NCBI GenBank assembly: GCA_029532625.1
Contig: JARFXM010000006.1
Coordinates: forward strand, 62,001 to 126,000
DNA: 64,000 nt
From: Lomentospora prolificans
Lineage: Eukaryota > Ascomycota > Sordariomycetes > Microascales > Microascaceae
Reading direction: 5' to 3'
This document shows, one piece after another, positions 1-10,310 of the stretch; the stretch's first letter is position 1, and each line of letters opens with the position of its first letter. Below the pieces are notes generated by a model that saw nothing but the letters and a program-made list of their open reading frames with translations, did not search any database and was not told the origin of the DNA. A program made the translations under genes and the position numbers.

Positions 1-796
1 CTCGCTCCTCGGGGGATAAGAACCAGGTTTTGCTGAGGCGTGTGGGCAGCGCGAGGCAGGCAGCGCCGATACCGAGCGTTATAGAGCCCTGGATAATGAA
101 GAGGAGCTGCCAATTAGCCCACCGGGATGATTCTAGTTGAAGAATTCCGTAAGCGATGAGGGCGGAGAAGGCTCCCGCGAATGTGAAACTGGTGGACACA
201 AGGCCCATACGGAACCCGGCCATGTAAGCCGGGTAGAGGGTCCCGACATAATAATACGAGGTGGCGACATAGCCGGCCTCGAAGATACCGAGGAGGAGGC
301 GCAGCCCAAAGAGCATGGCACGTCCGTGTAGGGCACATTGAGCCAGAGTGACGGCACCCCAGCCGAGAATCATGATGGGGATCCAACGGCCAGGTCCAAG
401 GAGATACGCCAGCGCAAGTGATATGGGCATAAAGGGCACATAAGTAGCCGAGAAGAGCGACACAGAATCAGACACGTCCGTCTTGAGAATCCCGGTATCA
501 GGAACGAATGTCTCTGTTGTAGCAGCGTTGCCGATGTTGGATTTGTCGATGCCTTGGAACTGCGGCTGTGTGAGGAGCCGCCCACTCGAGAGTAGAGGTG
601 GAAGAAGGAACAGTAGGAATTAACGTACCAGGAAGCCAGCTGCAACGAGGACGACTGCGATGAGGTCCATCTTGAGATTGATACGCTTGTCTAGTAGCTC
701 CTCCTCGGGGGTGGCTGGGTAGTAACCCAATCGCTGCGTGGTAGTGGCGGCCGGGTCAAGACTGACCTCGCCTCTCTCCTTGATGCTGTCATCCAT
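1..796 (-). CDS. MFS permease, anion:cation symporter (Dal5/allantoate-like) family, 3' end cut by window edge
   Basis: Partial multi-spanning transporter; the C-terminal half lies outside the window. The chosen start is the ATG at 796, because upstream in-frame codons are not ATG. Exon 1 is 796-629, ending at a GTACGT donor after residues that include an acidic YPATPEEELLDKRI stretch and the first membrane segment. Exon 2 begins at 565 or 559 (both acceptors keep phase) and reads PQFQGIDKSNIGNAATTET, which matches the segment after TM1 of the ACS family (allantoate, nicotinate and vitamin permeases of fungi). It stays open to base 1 and contains five or more hydrophobic segments. The family normally has about 480-550 residues, so roughly half is missing here. 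The substrate cannot be read from sequence. It is divergent from the P450 at 1652. Confidence 0.85.
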
Positions 797-919
797 ACTG
801 GCTTCCGTCGAGCCAAAGTATGAAACAAGTAGATTATAGTTATGAACTGGCTGGAACGTCTCGTTTCCAAAGCTACGATCAACCACAGAGTTTATATTCG
901 CGACGGTCGGCGCGTTCAA

Positions 920-1651
920 TGAAGCTGGCCAGCAATGACTATTATCAGTGCCCGCCCGTGCGTAGAGCCACCAGACGACCTTTCAGGATCGGCAATTGCG
1001 GACGGCCAATACCCATGAGGAGAAGACGCTGTGCAGACCGCACTCTAGGGGGTTGTTTTCACTCCTATTCAGCTTCCCAACGAGCCTGACGGCTATATAA
1101 CCCTATCATATTACAACTTTCGGGTTGTACTTGCCGACAGCGTTTGCCGAATCAATCCGACGACCTGGAAGCGAAGGATCATGTTCCGATACAAATTATG
1201 CTGATTCCTTCCACCCACCTTTTTCATGGTGTTGTTCCCTACGTTTGTCGATCTTCGCCTTCCCCGGCGCGTATATCAAAGCCTGGGGAAGGTGCACGGG
1301 GGATTAAAGTAGCGTGGGGAAACGTGGGGATGTGGGGAAGGAACGCGGGGATGTGGGGATAAAGGAAGCATGGTGAAAGGTTGAGTGTCTTTGAACGCGC
1401 CGAACGGCTATAACGGCTTGCCGTGGTCTACACCATTTGTTCTCGATGGTCAACATTGAGGCTATGGGAGGCATTCTCGGCAACTGCTTGGCGTCTCAGG
1501 ATGTTCCGATGCTTTGGGCATTCGCCTAATAGAGGAAAAACTGCGCGCTTGCCGCGTGGATTTCCTCGCCTCAGCGAAGGCATATAAACCCCACCCACTC
1601 AAAGTCGCATGGTCTAATATACTGGTCTGCTCTGATGCACGCACAGTCACC
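920..1651. promoter_or_regulatory. Divergent intergenic region with a G-run cluster
   Basis: This lies between the MFS permease (minus) and the bacterial-type P450 (plus). I see no gene. It holds a run of GGGG blocks from about 1285 to 1357 separated by 3-14 bases, able in principle to form a G-quadruplex on the plus strand. A TATAAAC element near 1583-1589 sits about 65 bases upstream of the P450 ATG. Confidence 0.4.
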
Positions 1652-3019
1652 ATGGCTGCCACCGAGATGGAACTTCCCGCAGATTGGGATATCAACACCA
1701 GCGCCCTCGTCCACAGCAACGAACCGGAGAAAATCTACCGTGAGTATGATCATCTAAGAAACCACTGTCCCGTTGCCCATGTCGACGCACACGACGGATA
1801 CTGGGTTCTTACCAAGTACGTCTTACCTGCCTCTACCCCTGCCCAGGTCTAATGCGCCAAGGACGCCAACTCACCACCCGAGTTTTTGTAATAGGTATGA
1901 CGACGTCAAGGAGGTAGCATCCAACAACGACAAGTTCATTTCGTATCTCTGTGCAGTTGTTCCTGCGGATCCCCGTGGGATTCGTCGACCGCCCCTCAAG
2001 TTTGATGGCGAGAACCACAAGCCCTACCGCCTGGCTGTTGATAGGACTCTCAAGCCTGCGCGACTTCGGCGCCTGGAGCCTTTGATCCGAGAACACTGCG
2101 AGCGGGAGCTGCAAATACTGATCGACAAAGGTCGAGGCGACATTTACGAAGACTTTGCCGCCAGATGGACGAGCTGGGTGGAGAAGGAGTGGCTTAATTT
2201 GGACGATGAAGACAGCGCCCTACTGGTCGAGAGCTTTAGTCCTTTCGTGTACGCTTGGAGGACGGGCGATTGGGCAACGGTCAAAAAATGGAGCGACGCT
2301 TGGTATGGCATCGCTAACCGAGTCGTTGCGGCGAGGAAGGAGACCCCCCTAGATCCCGAAATCGATCCGGCTTCGAGTTTGCTACTTGAAAGGGACAAGG
2401 ATGGTAAGCCTCTTGACGAAGAGCACATTATGTGAGTTATTATCTTCCTTTTCCCTATTATATCCGCGTAAAGTGACTGGCTAATCAAGGTCCTTTCCAC
2501 ATCAGAGGATGCATCCGCCAAATCGTAATTATCGCCATGGTCGCTCCAACAATCGTCATCACCGCCATCACAAAGCACCTTAGCGAGGATAAAGACCTGC
2601 AAAATAAGCTTCGACAGGATCGATCTCTGCTGCCGGCGGCTATCGAGGAGTTCATCCGGTTACATGTACCATACCGAGGTTTCTCACGCACGGCGTTGAA
2701 AGAAGAAGTTATTTCTGGAACGACAGTCCCGCCAGAGGAGCCCATCACTGTCGTCTACTCGGCTGCGAACAGGGACCCAACCCAGTTTCCGGACCCCCAC
2801 AAGTTCATCCTTGGCCGTGAGAACATCAACAGCCACCTCGGATTTGGGAAGGGTATCCACCGCTGTGCTGGAGCAGCCTTGGCGAGAATGATGATCAAGG
2901 TTTATCTCGAAACAATTCTTGATAGGTGCTCTGACTGGGACGTGGATGGAGAAATTGTGTATGCTCGATTACCGGAAGTCGGGCCAACAAGTTGCCCATT
3001 CAAGCTTTATAAAGCGTAA
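1652..3019 (+). CDS. Cytochrome P450, bacterial-type soluble (P450cam/CYP105-like) class
   Basis: Haem-thiolate monooxygenase of 404 residues in three exons: 1652-1815, 1895-2431 and 2506-3019. The introns are GTACGT...AG and GTGAGT...AG. The ATG sits in a CACCATGG context. There is no N-terminal membrane anchor, unlike microsomal fungal P450s, and the length (about 400) and haem loop (FGKGIHRCAG, Cys354) are those of bacterial class I enzymes. The ExxR motif is present as EEFIR. The I-helix reads IIAMVAPTIVI where the usual acid/alcohol pair [AG]Gx[DE]T would be, so oxygen activation may differ. Such enzymes occur in some ascomycetes and are usually explained by old transfer from bacteria (inference). 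The substrate is unknown. Neighbours are a permease and a carboxylesterase-type hydrolase. Confidence 0.9.
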
Positions 3020-3876
3020 ACAGATAAGAGGGGATAATAGAAAACTGCCTACGAAGCAATTTGATTGTCGTGATCCCTGCCATTATTTCCCGTCTTACGC
3101 AGGCGGCCTTTTGCGGATATTGCTATTAATATGCTGCGTCTAGACATTGCGAATATTGCCTTTCTTCAACTTTTCCGCAATACATGTAATGCAGCTAGAA
3201 CCAAAGACGTCAGGTCAACCGTTTACACTGGCTCTTGCAGCCCCGGTGGCCCTGGCCATAGCTGGCAGCACCTTCTAATGGTGATTGCCGAGCTGGCTGG
3301 TTCTGGTTGTAGCTCTGGGGTTATTACGTCAGGCGCTTGATCTCGTGTCGACGCGCCATTCATTTTGGCCACTCCCCTCTAACAACCATCCATTGATCAC
3401 AGTATTATCTGGACTCGAGAACAGCTGGCTGTCCGAATTTCGGCTCTCTCTGACGGCAATGCCCAAGGTGGGTGCCTCGGGAATGTCGGCAACGGCTGGG
3501 TGTGCCTGACCGACTATTCACCCACATCTAAAACCATTGAGGTGAAAAGTCATGTCGTGGAGTATTAATGCATTCTAAGCCAATCGCTGCTAGGATGGGA
3601 GGCGACATTTATAAACACTGACTTGCTAAGATTGAAAGCAAGCTCGCTAATTTAAGGGACTTGTGACTAAACTTGGCGTATGTAGTTTAGTGTAGCCCAA
3701 TTGCGATATCAAGATGAAGCGGCTTAGAAAGGGCTTGGCCTGTACCGACTGGAGATGGGCTTGGAATTACTGCCTGGCGAGAAGACTCGGGAGTGGTGGA
3801 ATGTAGAAAGGAAAACCCTCCAGCATACCTGGTAGGCCAGCTGGCTATAAAGTGTCTTGCTAGGGCTTGACCTAGC
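3020..3876. other. Intergenic stretch with a possible small-secreted-protein relic
   Basis: There is no intact gene. One open piece at about 3410-3567 (plus) ends in TAA and contains two cysteines in GGCLGNVGNGWVC. About 200 bases upstream, an ATG at 3189 is followed by a signal-like hydrophobic run (LALAAPVALAIAG) and then stop codons. The two pieces could be ends of one small secreted protein gene with an intron or decay between them. I do not recognise the family. Confidence 0.25.
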
Positions 3877-3995
3877 ACGTACGACCATAGCTCGCAGAAA
3901 ATTGAGGGTCCCGTCCGCTCCCCTGTACACAAGCTGCGAAGCGCTGGACTAGTAGTTGGGTCGGTGACGACCAGCGAATCCCCGGTGTTGTACGT
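3877..3995 (+). rRNA. 5S ribosomal RNA, divergent variant
   Basis: A 119-nt dispersed 5S gene. The ends ACGTACGAC and GTTGTACGT pair as helix I (one G-U). The internal control region AGTAGTTGGGT...GACCAGCGAATCC and the block GGTCCCGTCCGCTC are clearly 5S. Compared with the usual filamentous-fungal 5S, helix II uses CGCAG/CTGCG and the hairpin near the 3' end uses GGTCGGTGACGACC. In both, the two strands are changed together so that pairing is kept. The gene is followed at once by a T tract. Compensated changes argue that it is, or recently was, functional rather than a simple pseudogene. Dispersed single 5S genes are normal in Pezizomycotina. Confidence 0.88.
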
Positions 3996-4004
3996 TTTTT
4001 TTTT
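3996..4004 (+). terminator. RNA polymerase III terminator of the 5S gene
   Basis: A run of T residues directly at the 3' end of the 5S rRNA, the normal Pol III stop signal. Confidence 0.8.
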
Positions 4005-4443
4005 GGTTCTTTTTTCCTTCCCTTCTAGCTACTCTCCCCGAGAACGATGCCGGGCTACCCGCAATCGCTGATTCTAGTTTGGGACGTTATATTATTCAAG
4101 CCGACAAATGCCATTCAATGTTCCATCAAGCCGAGCTGGGTAGCTTTCAAAATCCATCCTCAGAAATGATCAATTGCCAGCATTTGTGACTAAGCTTACC
4201 ACAAACGCTCGCGGCGTTTTTGTCAGTTCCCCATGGGCAGGTTGATATCTGCCGACCAGACGAGTGAGCGGAGATTCAGCTCCATGTTCCGACCTTGGCT
4301 AGCTTGAGTTCCACATTGGCCTCCCCGCATCACCAATTCTCTCATCTACGTTACGTCCCAAAGCTATCCTCCATCCTTGACCTTACGAACAAAGAGATAG
4401 ACGACGACTAGACCCCAGGTGAAAAAGAAAACTAGCTAATGTC
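4005..4443. other. Intergenic, upstream of the alpha/beta hydrolase
   Basis: No gene or repeat was recognised. It presumably contains the hydrolase promoter and the 5' untranslated region. Confidence 0.4.
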
Positions 4444-5549
4444 ATGTCTTCATTTCCGCTCGCCAACATCCCCGGCTACAAGTCGGAAACTATCGACTTC
4501 AAAACCACGAGAGATGGTTCAATAAAGCTCGATGTCTTCTACCCAGAAGGAGTGAAAGGGTCAAGCGCAGTGGTAGTCCTACATTACCACGGAGGTTTCC
4601 TGGTGAGTCGCTGCGCCAACACCTGGGCTGATTCAAACATTATTATTATTATTAACTAACCCCTGTCTTTTAGCTTGTTGGAGACCGATATGCCTTTTTC
4701 CCCTACTGGCTCGTAAACGCATGCATCTCCCGGGGATGGGTCTTTGTTATACCAGATTATCGTCTGATGCCTGAGTCAACGGCACAGTCCTCGCTGGAAG
4801 ACGCTACGGACGCCTATGCCTGGGTGTTATCGACTCTTCCGTCAAAGCTTGACTGCAAACTTGACTCAGTTCTAATGGCTGGCTCCAGCGCTGGGGCGTA
4901 TCTTGCCCTGGCAACCGCTGCTGCCGTGCAAGAGCAGCCGGCTGCGTTGTTACTGATATACGGCATGCTTGACGCGACAGCCCCTCGCTACTTGACGCCG
5001 GGCAGCAACGTATTTGGGAGGCCAACGGTAGAAACCGCCCCCACTCTCGCACAATTTCCGGCCGCCAGGGGCGGTGATGACAGGAAGGCAATCTCGGCCT
5101 ATCCCTTGCCTGAAGATCCTGCTTCCGATGCTAGATTCGGATTGATTGCGGCTCTTCATATTGAAGCTCTGTTCCCTGATTACATGACTGGAATCGACGG
5201 CCTCAGTCGCTCTATATCAGCCGAGGGGGTTGAGTCTATTCCCCATAAGCATAGGAATCTCTTTCCAGTTGCTTTTGGCGACCTTGGGAAATTACCCCGT
5301 GTTATGCTGATTCATGGGAAGCCGGACTCTGCGGTTCCAGTCGAGCAAAGCACGCGAGCCGCAGAAAAACTGCGCAACTCCGGTGTTGACGTGTTGATGG
5401 AGTTACCCGGAGATGCCGAACACGGATTTGATGCTAGAGCCGGTAACGTTGATATCGAGGGTGCCAGTGCTGAAAGTGTTGTTACAGCCGTTCGAAGCTT
5501 GAGGAATGCCCTAGGCTTCTTTGATAGTGTCGTCCAGTCTAGAGATTAA
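4444..5549 (+). CDS. Alpha/beta hydrolase, hormone-sensitive-lipase-like esterase
   Basis: Predicted cytosolic carboxylesterase or lactonase of 344 residues in two exons, 4444-4602 and 4674-5549. The intron has a GTGAGT donor, a CTAAC branch and a TAG acceptor. The catalytic apparatus is complete. The oxyanion-hole motif is HYHGG at the end of exon 1. The nucleophile elbow is GSSAG with Ser125. The acid is Asp271 in HGKPDSAVP and the base is His303 in AEHGFD. A late lid-like region near 180-230 replaces the usual cap. There is no signal peptide. Fungal members of this family hydrolyse small esters or lactones, and many sit in catabolic or secondary-metabolite loci. The substrate here is unknown. 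Confidence 0.9.
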
Positions 5550-5801
5550 ACTCTGCCGCAAAAAACGCGGGAATCGCTACTCGGAAACAAGGCTGAAATA
5601 TAACTAATAATCAACTATGGAAAAGTTTGTTTTCGTCACGTTCATGCTATCTTCGAATTTGTACACATGGCTACAACGAGAAGCAACCGTCATTCCGGTT
5701 GGTGAGAATATATACAGATTGAACCACGAAACGGCACGCCGTATTCCTCTTCAGGCCATCATGTAACAATACCTGAAGAGTACATTTGAAACATGGCGCG
5801 C

Positions 5802-6866
5802 TTAGCAAATGTTTTTGCTAGCATTGCCCGAAATGGACCAGTTCACATTGGTGCCGCAAGGGCTTTCTCGCACAGAGTTGTTGTTGACTGTCAAAGTAAC
5901 CCAAATGTCACGGTTGTTGGGGAACTCGGAGCGGGCAGCAAGGCGGACCTCTCCGCCGCCGTTGACTGTGCCGCCGCGGATCGAGACATTGTAGCAGTTC
6001 TCAATGAGGATAGCGTTGTTCCCGTTGTTGGCGAGGTCGATGCTCTGAATGACGACCCCGCCAGACTGCGAAACGCAAAAGATGCCACGGCCACCACCGC
6101 GGGATACGACCTTGTCAATGTAGACATTGGTGTTGTAGTTTCCGTTGGGATTTTGGCCGTTATTGTTGGCCATGCGGAAAGTGGCATAGCCGGTTCCGGT
6201 AGCCACGTTATCGCCGTCAATCAGGCCAACCCAAGCGTTGGTAGTCTTTTGGAGCAGCAGCCCGGACTCGCCGACGTTTCGAGCAATGACTTGGTTGATA
6301 TTGAGGCCGTCAATATTCCACGTCTCCACCGCGTGGCTGCCGGCGCCGGTCACAGTAATGACGTCCATCTTCACGTTGGAGTTGGCGGCCTGGTCGCGGT
6401 CGAACCGGATGCCGAGACCGCCGCTGAGGTTCATGTTGATTTTGCCGAGGGAAAGGTTGCGCGTGCCATAGAATCGAAGGCCAAAGTACGGGTTACCAGT
6501 CATGGTAAGATACGGAATCTGGACGTCGTTGGTGTTGAGAGATTCGATGGCACCGCGGCCAGACTTATTGCCGACATTGATGGTACCGCAGCCTTCAAAG
6601 ATCTTGCCGCTGCTGATGGAGATGGTGCTGGCTCCGATGGAGCCGGAGGCCATAACAGAGACGCGCTGGCCGCTGCTGATAGAGTCAAGAGCGGCCTGGA
6701 TAGCTGCGCGGTAGTCGGATCCAGAGTAAACGGTGCTCGAGCCCTTGGTGGCCGTGAACGAGCTACCGGATCCCGTCACCTTAGCGTCAGGGGTACCCGA
6801 GCCGCATTGGCCGTGGACAACAGAGGCGAGGGCGAGAACCGCCGTGAAGATGGAGAATCGCGTCAT
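5802..6866 (-). CDS. Secreted right-handed parallel beta-helix protein (pectin-lyase fold)
   Basis: Single-exon gene of 354 residues. Residues 1-19 form a signal peptide likely cut at VHG-QCGSG. The rest is rich in Asn, Gly, Ser and short beta-strand repeats (for example NGNNAILIENCYNVSI), which is the pattern of pectin-lyase-fold proteins. Cysteines near both ends could form disulfides. The most likely role is an extracellular polysaccharide lyase or hydrolase acting on plant or microbial polymers, but I cannot assign the CAZy family or catalytic residues. G/C-ending codons dominate, which leaves a long chance reading frame open on the opposite strand. A TATA-like element lies about 90 bases upstream. 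Confidence 0.85.
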   Translation of the reverse strand: MTRFSIFTAVLALASVVHGQCGSGTPDAKVTGSGSSFTATKGSSTVYSGSDYRAAIQAALDSISSGQRVSVMASGSIGASTISISSGKIFEGCGTINVGNKSGRGAIESLNTNDVQIPYLTMTGNPYFGLRFYGTRNLSLGKINMNLSGGLGIRFDRDQAANSNVKMDVITVTGAGSHAVETWNIDGLNINQVIARNVGESGLLLQKTTNAWVGLIDGDNVATGTGYATFRMANNNGQNPNGNYNTNVYIDKVVSRGGGRGIFCVSQSGGVVIQSIDLANNGNNAILIENCYNVSIRGGTVNGGGEVRLAARSEFPNNRDIWVTLTVNNNSVRESPCGTNVNWSISGNASKNIC

Positions 6867-6955
6867 GTTTGAGTAGCGGGTATTATTTGCACTAGACGCG
6901 GTTAAGAGCGGGAAACCTGGTTTCCACTTCTTCGTTTCTACGAGAGGGTGGGCAG

Positions 6956-6964
6956 TATATATAT
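6956..6964 (-). promoter_or_regulatory. TATA box of the beta-helix gene
   Basis: TATATATAT about 90 bases upstream of the ATG at 6866, the expected position relative to a short 5' untranslated region. Confidence 0.5.
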
Positions 6965-6966
6965 GG

Positions 6967-8237
6967 CATGCTTTTTAAGCCAAGAACCGCAGCTGTTCTA
7001 TCCCAATGTGACAATGTTTCGATACCGGACCACGCCCTCCCTGATACTCCGCTGCGAAGGCTACGGCAGGTCAGTCCCCGGCACATTGTTAGCACGAGCC
7101 GGGCAGATTAATAAAGATAGAGTTATAGGACGGGGCGAAATGCAACCTCCCACAATTCCGCTAGAAATGGTGGTTGGAGGAAAAACAAAACAGGGTTAAT
7201 CTAGTGTAGTAATTCGAAGGAAAATAAGGGGTTTCCGAGAAGCAAGGTCACACCTATCAAGTTCCCGGCTCGGTGCCACCTTCCACGAGATTAATACTAT
7301 CTTCACGGAAACGTATATCGTAGCCAGCGTAGGATTATCTCAGCAGAAGCCGTAGCGCACCAATTGCCAGGCAAACAGCTGCGCCCCTCTGCTGAGCGGC
7401 CAAGTGAAACGTAAAGCCCTTTTACTACTGGCAATAATCATAGAGACGATTGGCGGCTTGGCACATTCTACGAAGTAGAAAGGGACATGCCAACGCGGGG
7501 ATCGAGCCGAGAATTATCAAACAAGGTTTTTAGGCGAGACCTTCACACACGTCTGCGAGCCATCATGATGGACTCTTGCCACGGAGCCATAAATCAAGTC
7601 ACTTGTCCTCTACACCCACTGAGAATTTCTGCCAAGAAGTGTGCAAGCAAATAATCTTCTGTTTTTCTCCGAGTCCGATTTAGCTTCCAGGTTTGCTGGA
7701 CGACAAGACGGAGGGGTGCCTCCCATAAGGCAATCCTTGCGGTTGGTGGGCTTCCTTCTCCACGAGTCCAGAGCGACTCTGGGAGGAGTTGAGGGCATTT
7801 GATAGCCCCTCTCAGCTTCTCTGCGCTACGTCCAATGGTAAAGGAACCGCGGAAAGATGGTCCGGAAGGCCCTCCCAAGCCTGTTTGCTTGGGTTCGATT
7901 TGGTTTCGTCGTCTCGTATGACTCGAACGCATATCTGATGGGGCGTCTGATGGGGCTGAATTTGGGCCGCTCGCCCAAAACATATATGGAGTCTTTCGTA
8001 TAAACAGATTTTCCAGTGGTAGAAAACTCATCCAAGGGCATTATTAGCTGAAATCGGTCTTCTATGTGACGCAGACGTGTTTGAGTATAGATCAATTGCA
8101 GCCAGCTATCGGCAAACAAGGTATGATGTTCAAGTCGCCCGCTAGGCAAACGATGCAGAGAGCCTGCCCCGCGCTTCTACATAAGAGAGACTCTCTCCTT
8201 GGCGAGGGCCTATCCCACGAGATGCTCCGGCTTCTCT
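6967..8237. other. Intergenic; open but unrecognised minus-strand frames at 7594-8149
   Basis: I find no supportable gene. Between about 7594 and 8149 two minus-strand frames are open for 107 and 145 codons, but they overlap each other, have no recognisable motif and no clear splice sites. They lie just downstream of the decayed gene at 8238-9254 and may be more of the same remnant. Confidence 0.3.
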
Positions 8238-9254
8238 TCAAGCTCGTCCTATAACACTTGCAGTCACAACCACCGCTGCCTCACCATATTCAAATATGCC
8301 GCGGAGCAATTCATAGGTGGATTCTAGCTCGGGAGGCACCTTGTTAGCCAGCCTCACCCGGCTGAAGAAGTCTGCCAACTGTTGGTGTCGCAGGCGAAGA
8401 GTGACGACATCGCTGTTGGAGAGAATACCCTCTGGATTCCGTTTCCACGTATTAAGCGGTGTTGTGTGCTTATAAAGAGCTCGGAACCCACGATATTAGT
8501 AGCTCTTGGGAAATTTTGTCCGTACCATACAATCTTTGTGGCCTGTCCATCCATTTTCTTTTTAAAGAAGGACGCTAGCAGTCAGCATCTCGTCCTCGAT
8601 GCACAGTTTGACCCACGAAAGGAGCGCCTCGGCCAGTCTTTGGTGGCCATTCGCCCGTGCAAGGTAGGCATTACACCGTGCAGTCTCAAGAGCCGTATCG
8701 GACGTCCAAAAGTCATTGTGGTCAAGCCGCCGAGCTTCTGGAAATTGCAGCTGCGAGAACTCGTTTCTACCGCTGAGCCGAAAGTCGCCCACTTCTTTCC
8801 AAAGGGAATAGTGGGGCAACGGGCCATATACATTCGCCATAGCATTCCTATGCGGGTGTCAGGTACCGGAATATAATGGCCGAGATCCGAAGGCTCGTTC
8901 TGCAAAGCCGTGTTGGCAAGGCCGGGAAAGAAACCGGTCCGGGCGTGATACAAAGTAGGAGCACGACAAGAGACAAAGGCAATGGGTGCATGCCCAGCGC
9001 ATAGTCTCCCAGGCTGAGTTTACCTTCCCATTCCGATATCGCCAAGGTTGCCAATCATGATGGAGGAGATATCTGGGCCATAATTGTACTTGGCTAGCAG
9101 TTCAATGGTCAAGAGCCGCTCCACGAAATGGGCTCTTTGCCTTTGCGGGTCGATCAGGCGGCGTGGGCGAAAGCAGGTTTGGCCTGGTGGGATGAGACCT
9201 AATATGGGACCAAGCAGGCAGATGGTTGTGCCAGGACAGCAGCGCTGTCGGGAG
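8238..9254 (-). pseudogene. Decayed protein gene, family not recognised
   Basis: A coherent protein reading can be followed for about 340 codons but is interrupted. Protein-like blocks include KYNYGPDISSIMIGNLGD, HAPIAFVSCRAPTLYHARTG, ARRLDHNDFWTSDTAL and LRLRHQQLADFFSRV, ending in a stop at 8238-8240. In-frame TAA codons lie at 9020-9022, 8562-8564 and 8496-8498, and a further TAA at 9260-9262 lies just upstream. A frame change is needed near 8840. Three stops could each come from CAA by one C-to-T change. The TAA at 8496-8498 instead lies inside TACTAAT, a good branch site, so part of this may be intron. The other lesions have no convincing intron around them. I know no family that matches; a lineage-specific gene or an endogenised fungal-virus protein are both possible. 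Confidence 0.5.
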
Positions 9255-9262
9255 AAGGTTTA

Positions 9263-10220
9263 GCATGGTATTATGCTGCGGTGCGGGATTTTACAAAGAT
9301 GGGGGCCAGGCTATGCGAACAAGCCAGCGCTTGGAAGGTGAATGCTTGTTTCATTTGCGTGGAACGAATGCCCGTGATGCGAGACGATGCGAGGTCCATC
9401 CAGGGAGTTGTTCTTCTTTTATTGTTATTTTCATTTTCAGCCAAGGGTATCACCAGCGACGCGCCTGCCAGCTTTGACTGTGGCTGTGGTGGTCTGGCAG
9501 TGCCCTGCTCATGTTCTCGCCGGATTACACCAGCCAACATTAAACCCCGTCGCTCGTTTGCCGTAATTTCACATCGGATTAATTCTACACGGGCTTACTT
9601 GTAACTGTCTACGTAAACTAACCCGGGAAGGGAGTTCGCGGAAGGTTCTCGCTGGACACTTGTTCCGAGTTCCAGCAGCCCTTGCTATGCAGTGCAGGGT
9701 AAGAAAGGACCAACTAGTCCCCGAAGATCAAATATATCCCCGAAGGCGTTGTAAATTCGATGGAGGTCCAGAATGATGGGAAGCCGGCGATGATTGGTAA
9801 TTGCATTGCAGGATTCGGCCCTACCTGCATTATAAGCTCCTCCTGGTTGCAGAGATGACAAAGCGGCGGCACCATCTCGATAATATCGCAGGCAGACACG
9901 TACATAAGATGATTTCCCCAAACCATGGATCAATGCCACCAACCCTCACGCAAAGTAACACCATGATATCATGATAGCTTGAGACTAGTCGACAACACCC
10001 GTCGGTTCATGCTGCCAGCGCCCTCTCTTGTAAGCTAGAGACCCTTTGTCATCGCCGTACAGAATATCCCGGAGCTCCTCAAGTCCGAGGAATGTTGTAA
10101 AAATATCTCCGGCTGTCTGCCCTGCGTTGATCCAAAGAGAGGGGAAAGGGGCATAAGCCATGTCGGGCTCAAACCAACTCCAACAGAAAATAGATTAGAA
10201 GATGGTGACGAAATTTCGGC
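9263..10220. other. Intergenic, upstream of the GMC oxidoreductase
   Basis: No gene is recognised. The first 250 bases may still contain the degraded 5' end of the pseudogene to the left; the rest shows only short chance frames. Confidence 0.35.
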
Positions 10221-10228
10221 TATATAAG
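10221..10228 (+). promoter_or_regulatory. TATA box that decides the GMC start codon
   Basis: TATATAAG lies just before an in-frame ATG at 10230 and 90 bases before the ATG at 10311. Transcription starting downstream of this box would miss the first ATG, so the second is preferred. Confidence 0.55.
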
Positions 10229-10310
10229 CATGCTGTCCGACGCTGTGCAAATCAAGGCCGCCCGTCTCTCACTTCTGTCGCTGCTGTTCATCGCCATCGC
10301 GCTGTACACA

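Noticed and set aside
5793..6872. 359-codon open frame on the plus strand over the beta-helix gene
   Set aside because: Antisense shadow of a strongly biased coding sequence; low-complexity Ala/Val/Asp composition and no domain. The minus frame has a signal peptide and a known fold.
9685..9942. 85-codon minus frame upstream of the GMC gene
   Set aside because: No motif, no homologous-looking block, overlapping frames of similar length.
10230..10310. Upstream ATG for the GMC oxidoreductase
   Set aside because: It lies two bases after a TATATAAG box, so most transcripts should start downstream; the ATG at 10311 gives a clean signal peptide.
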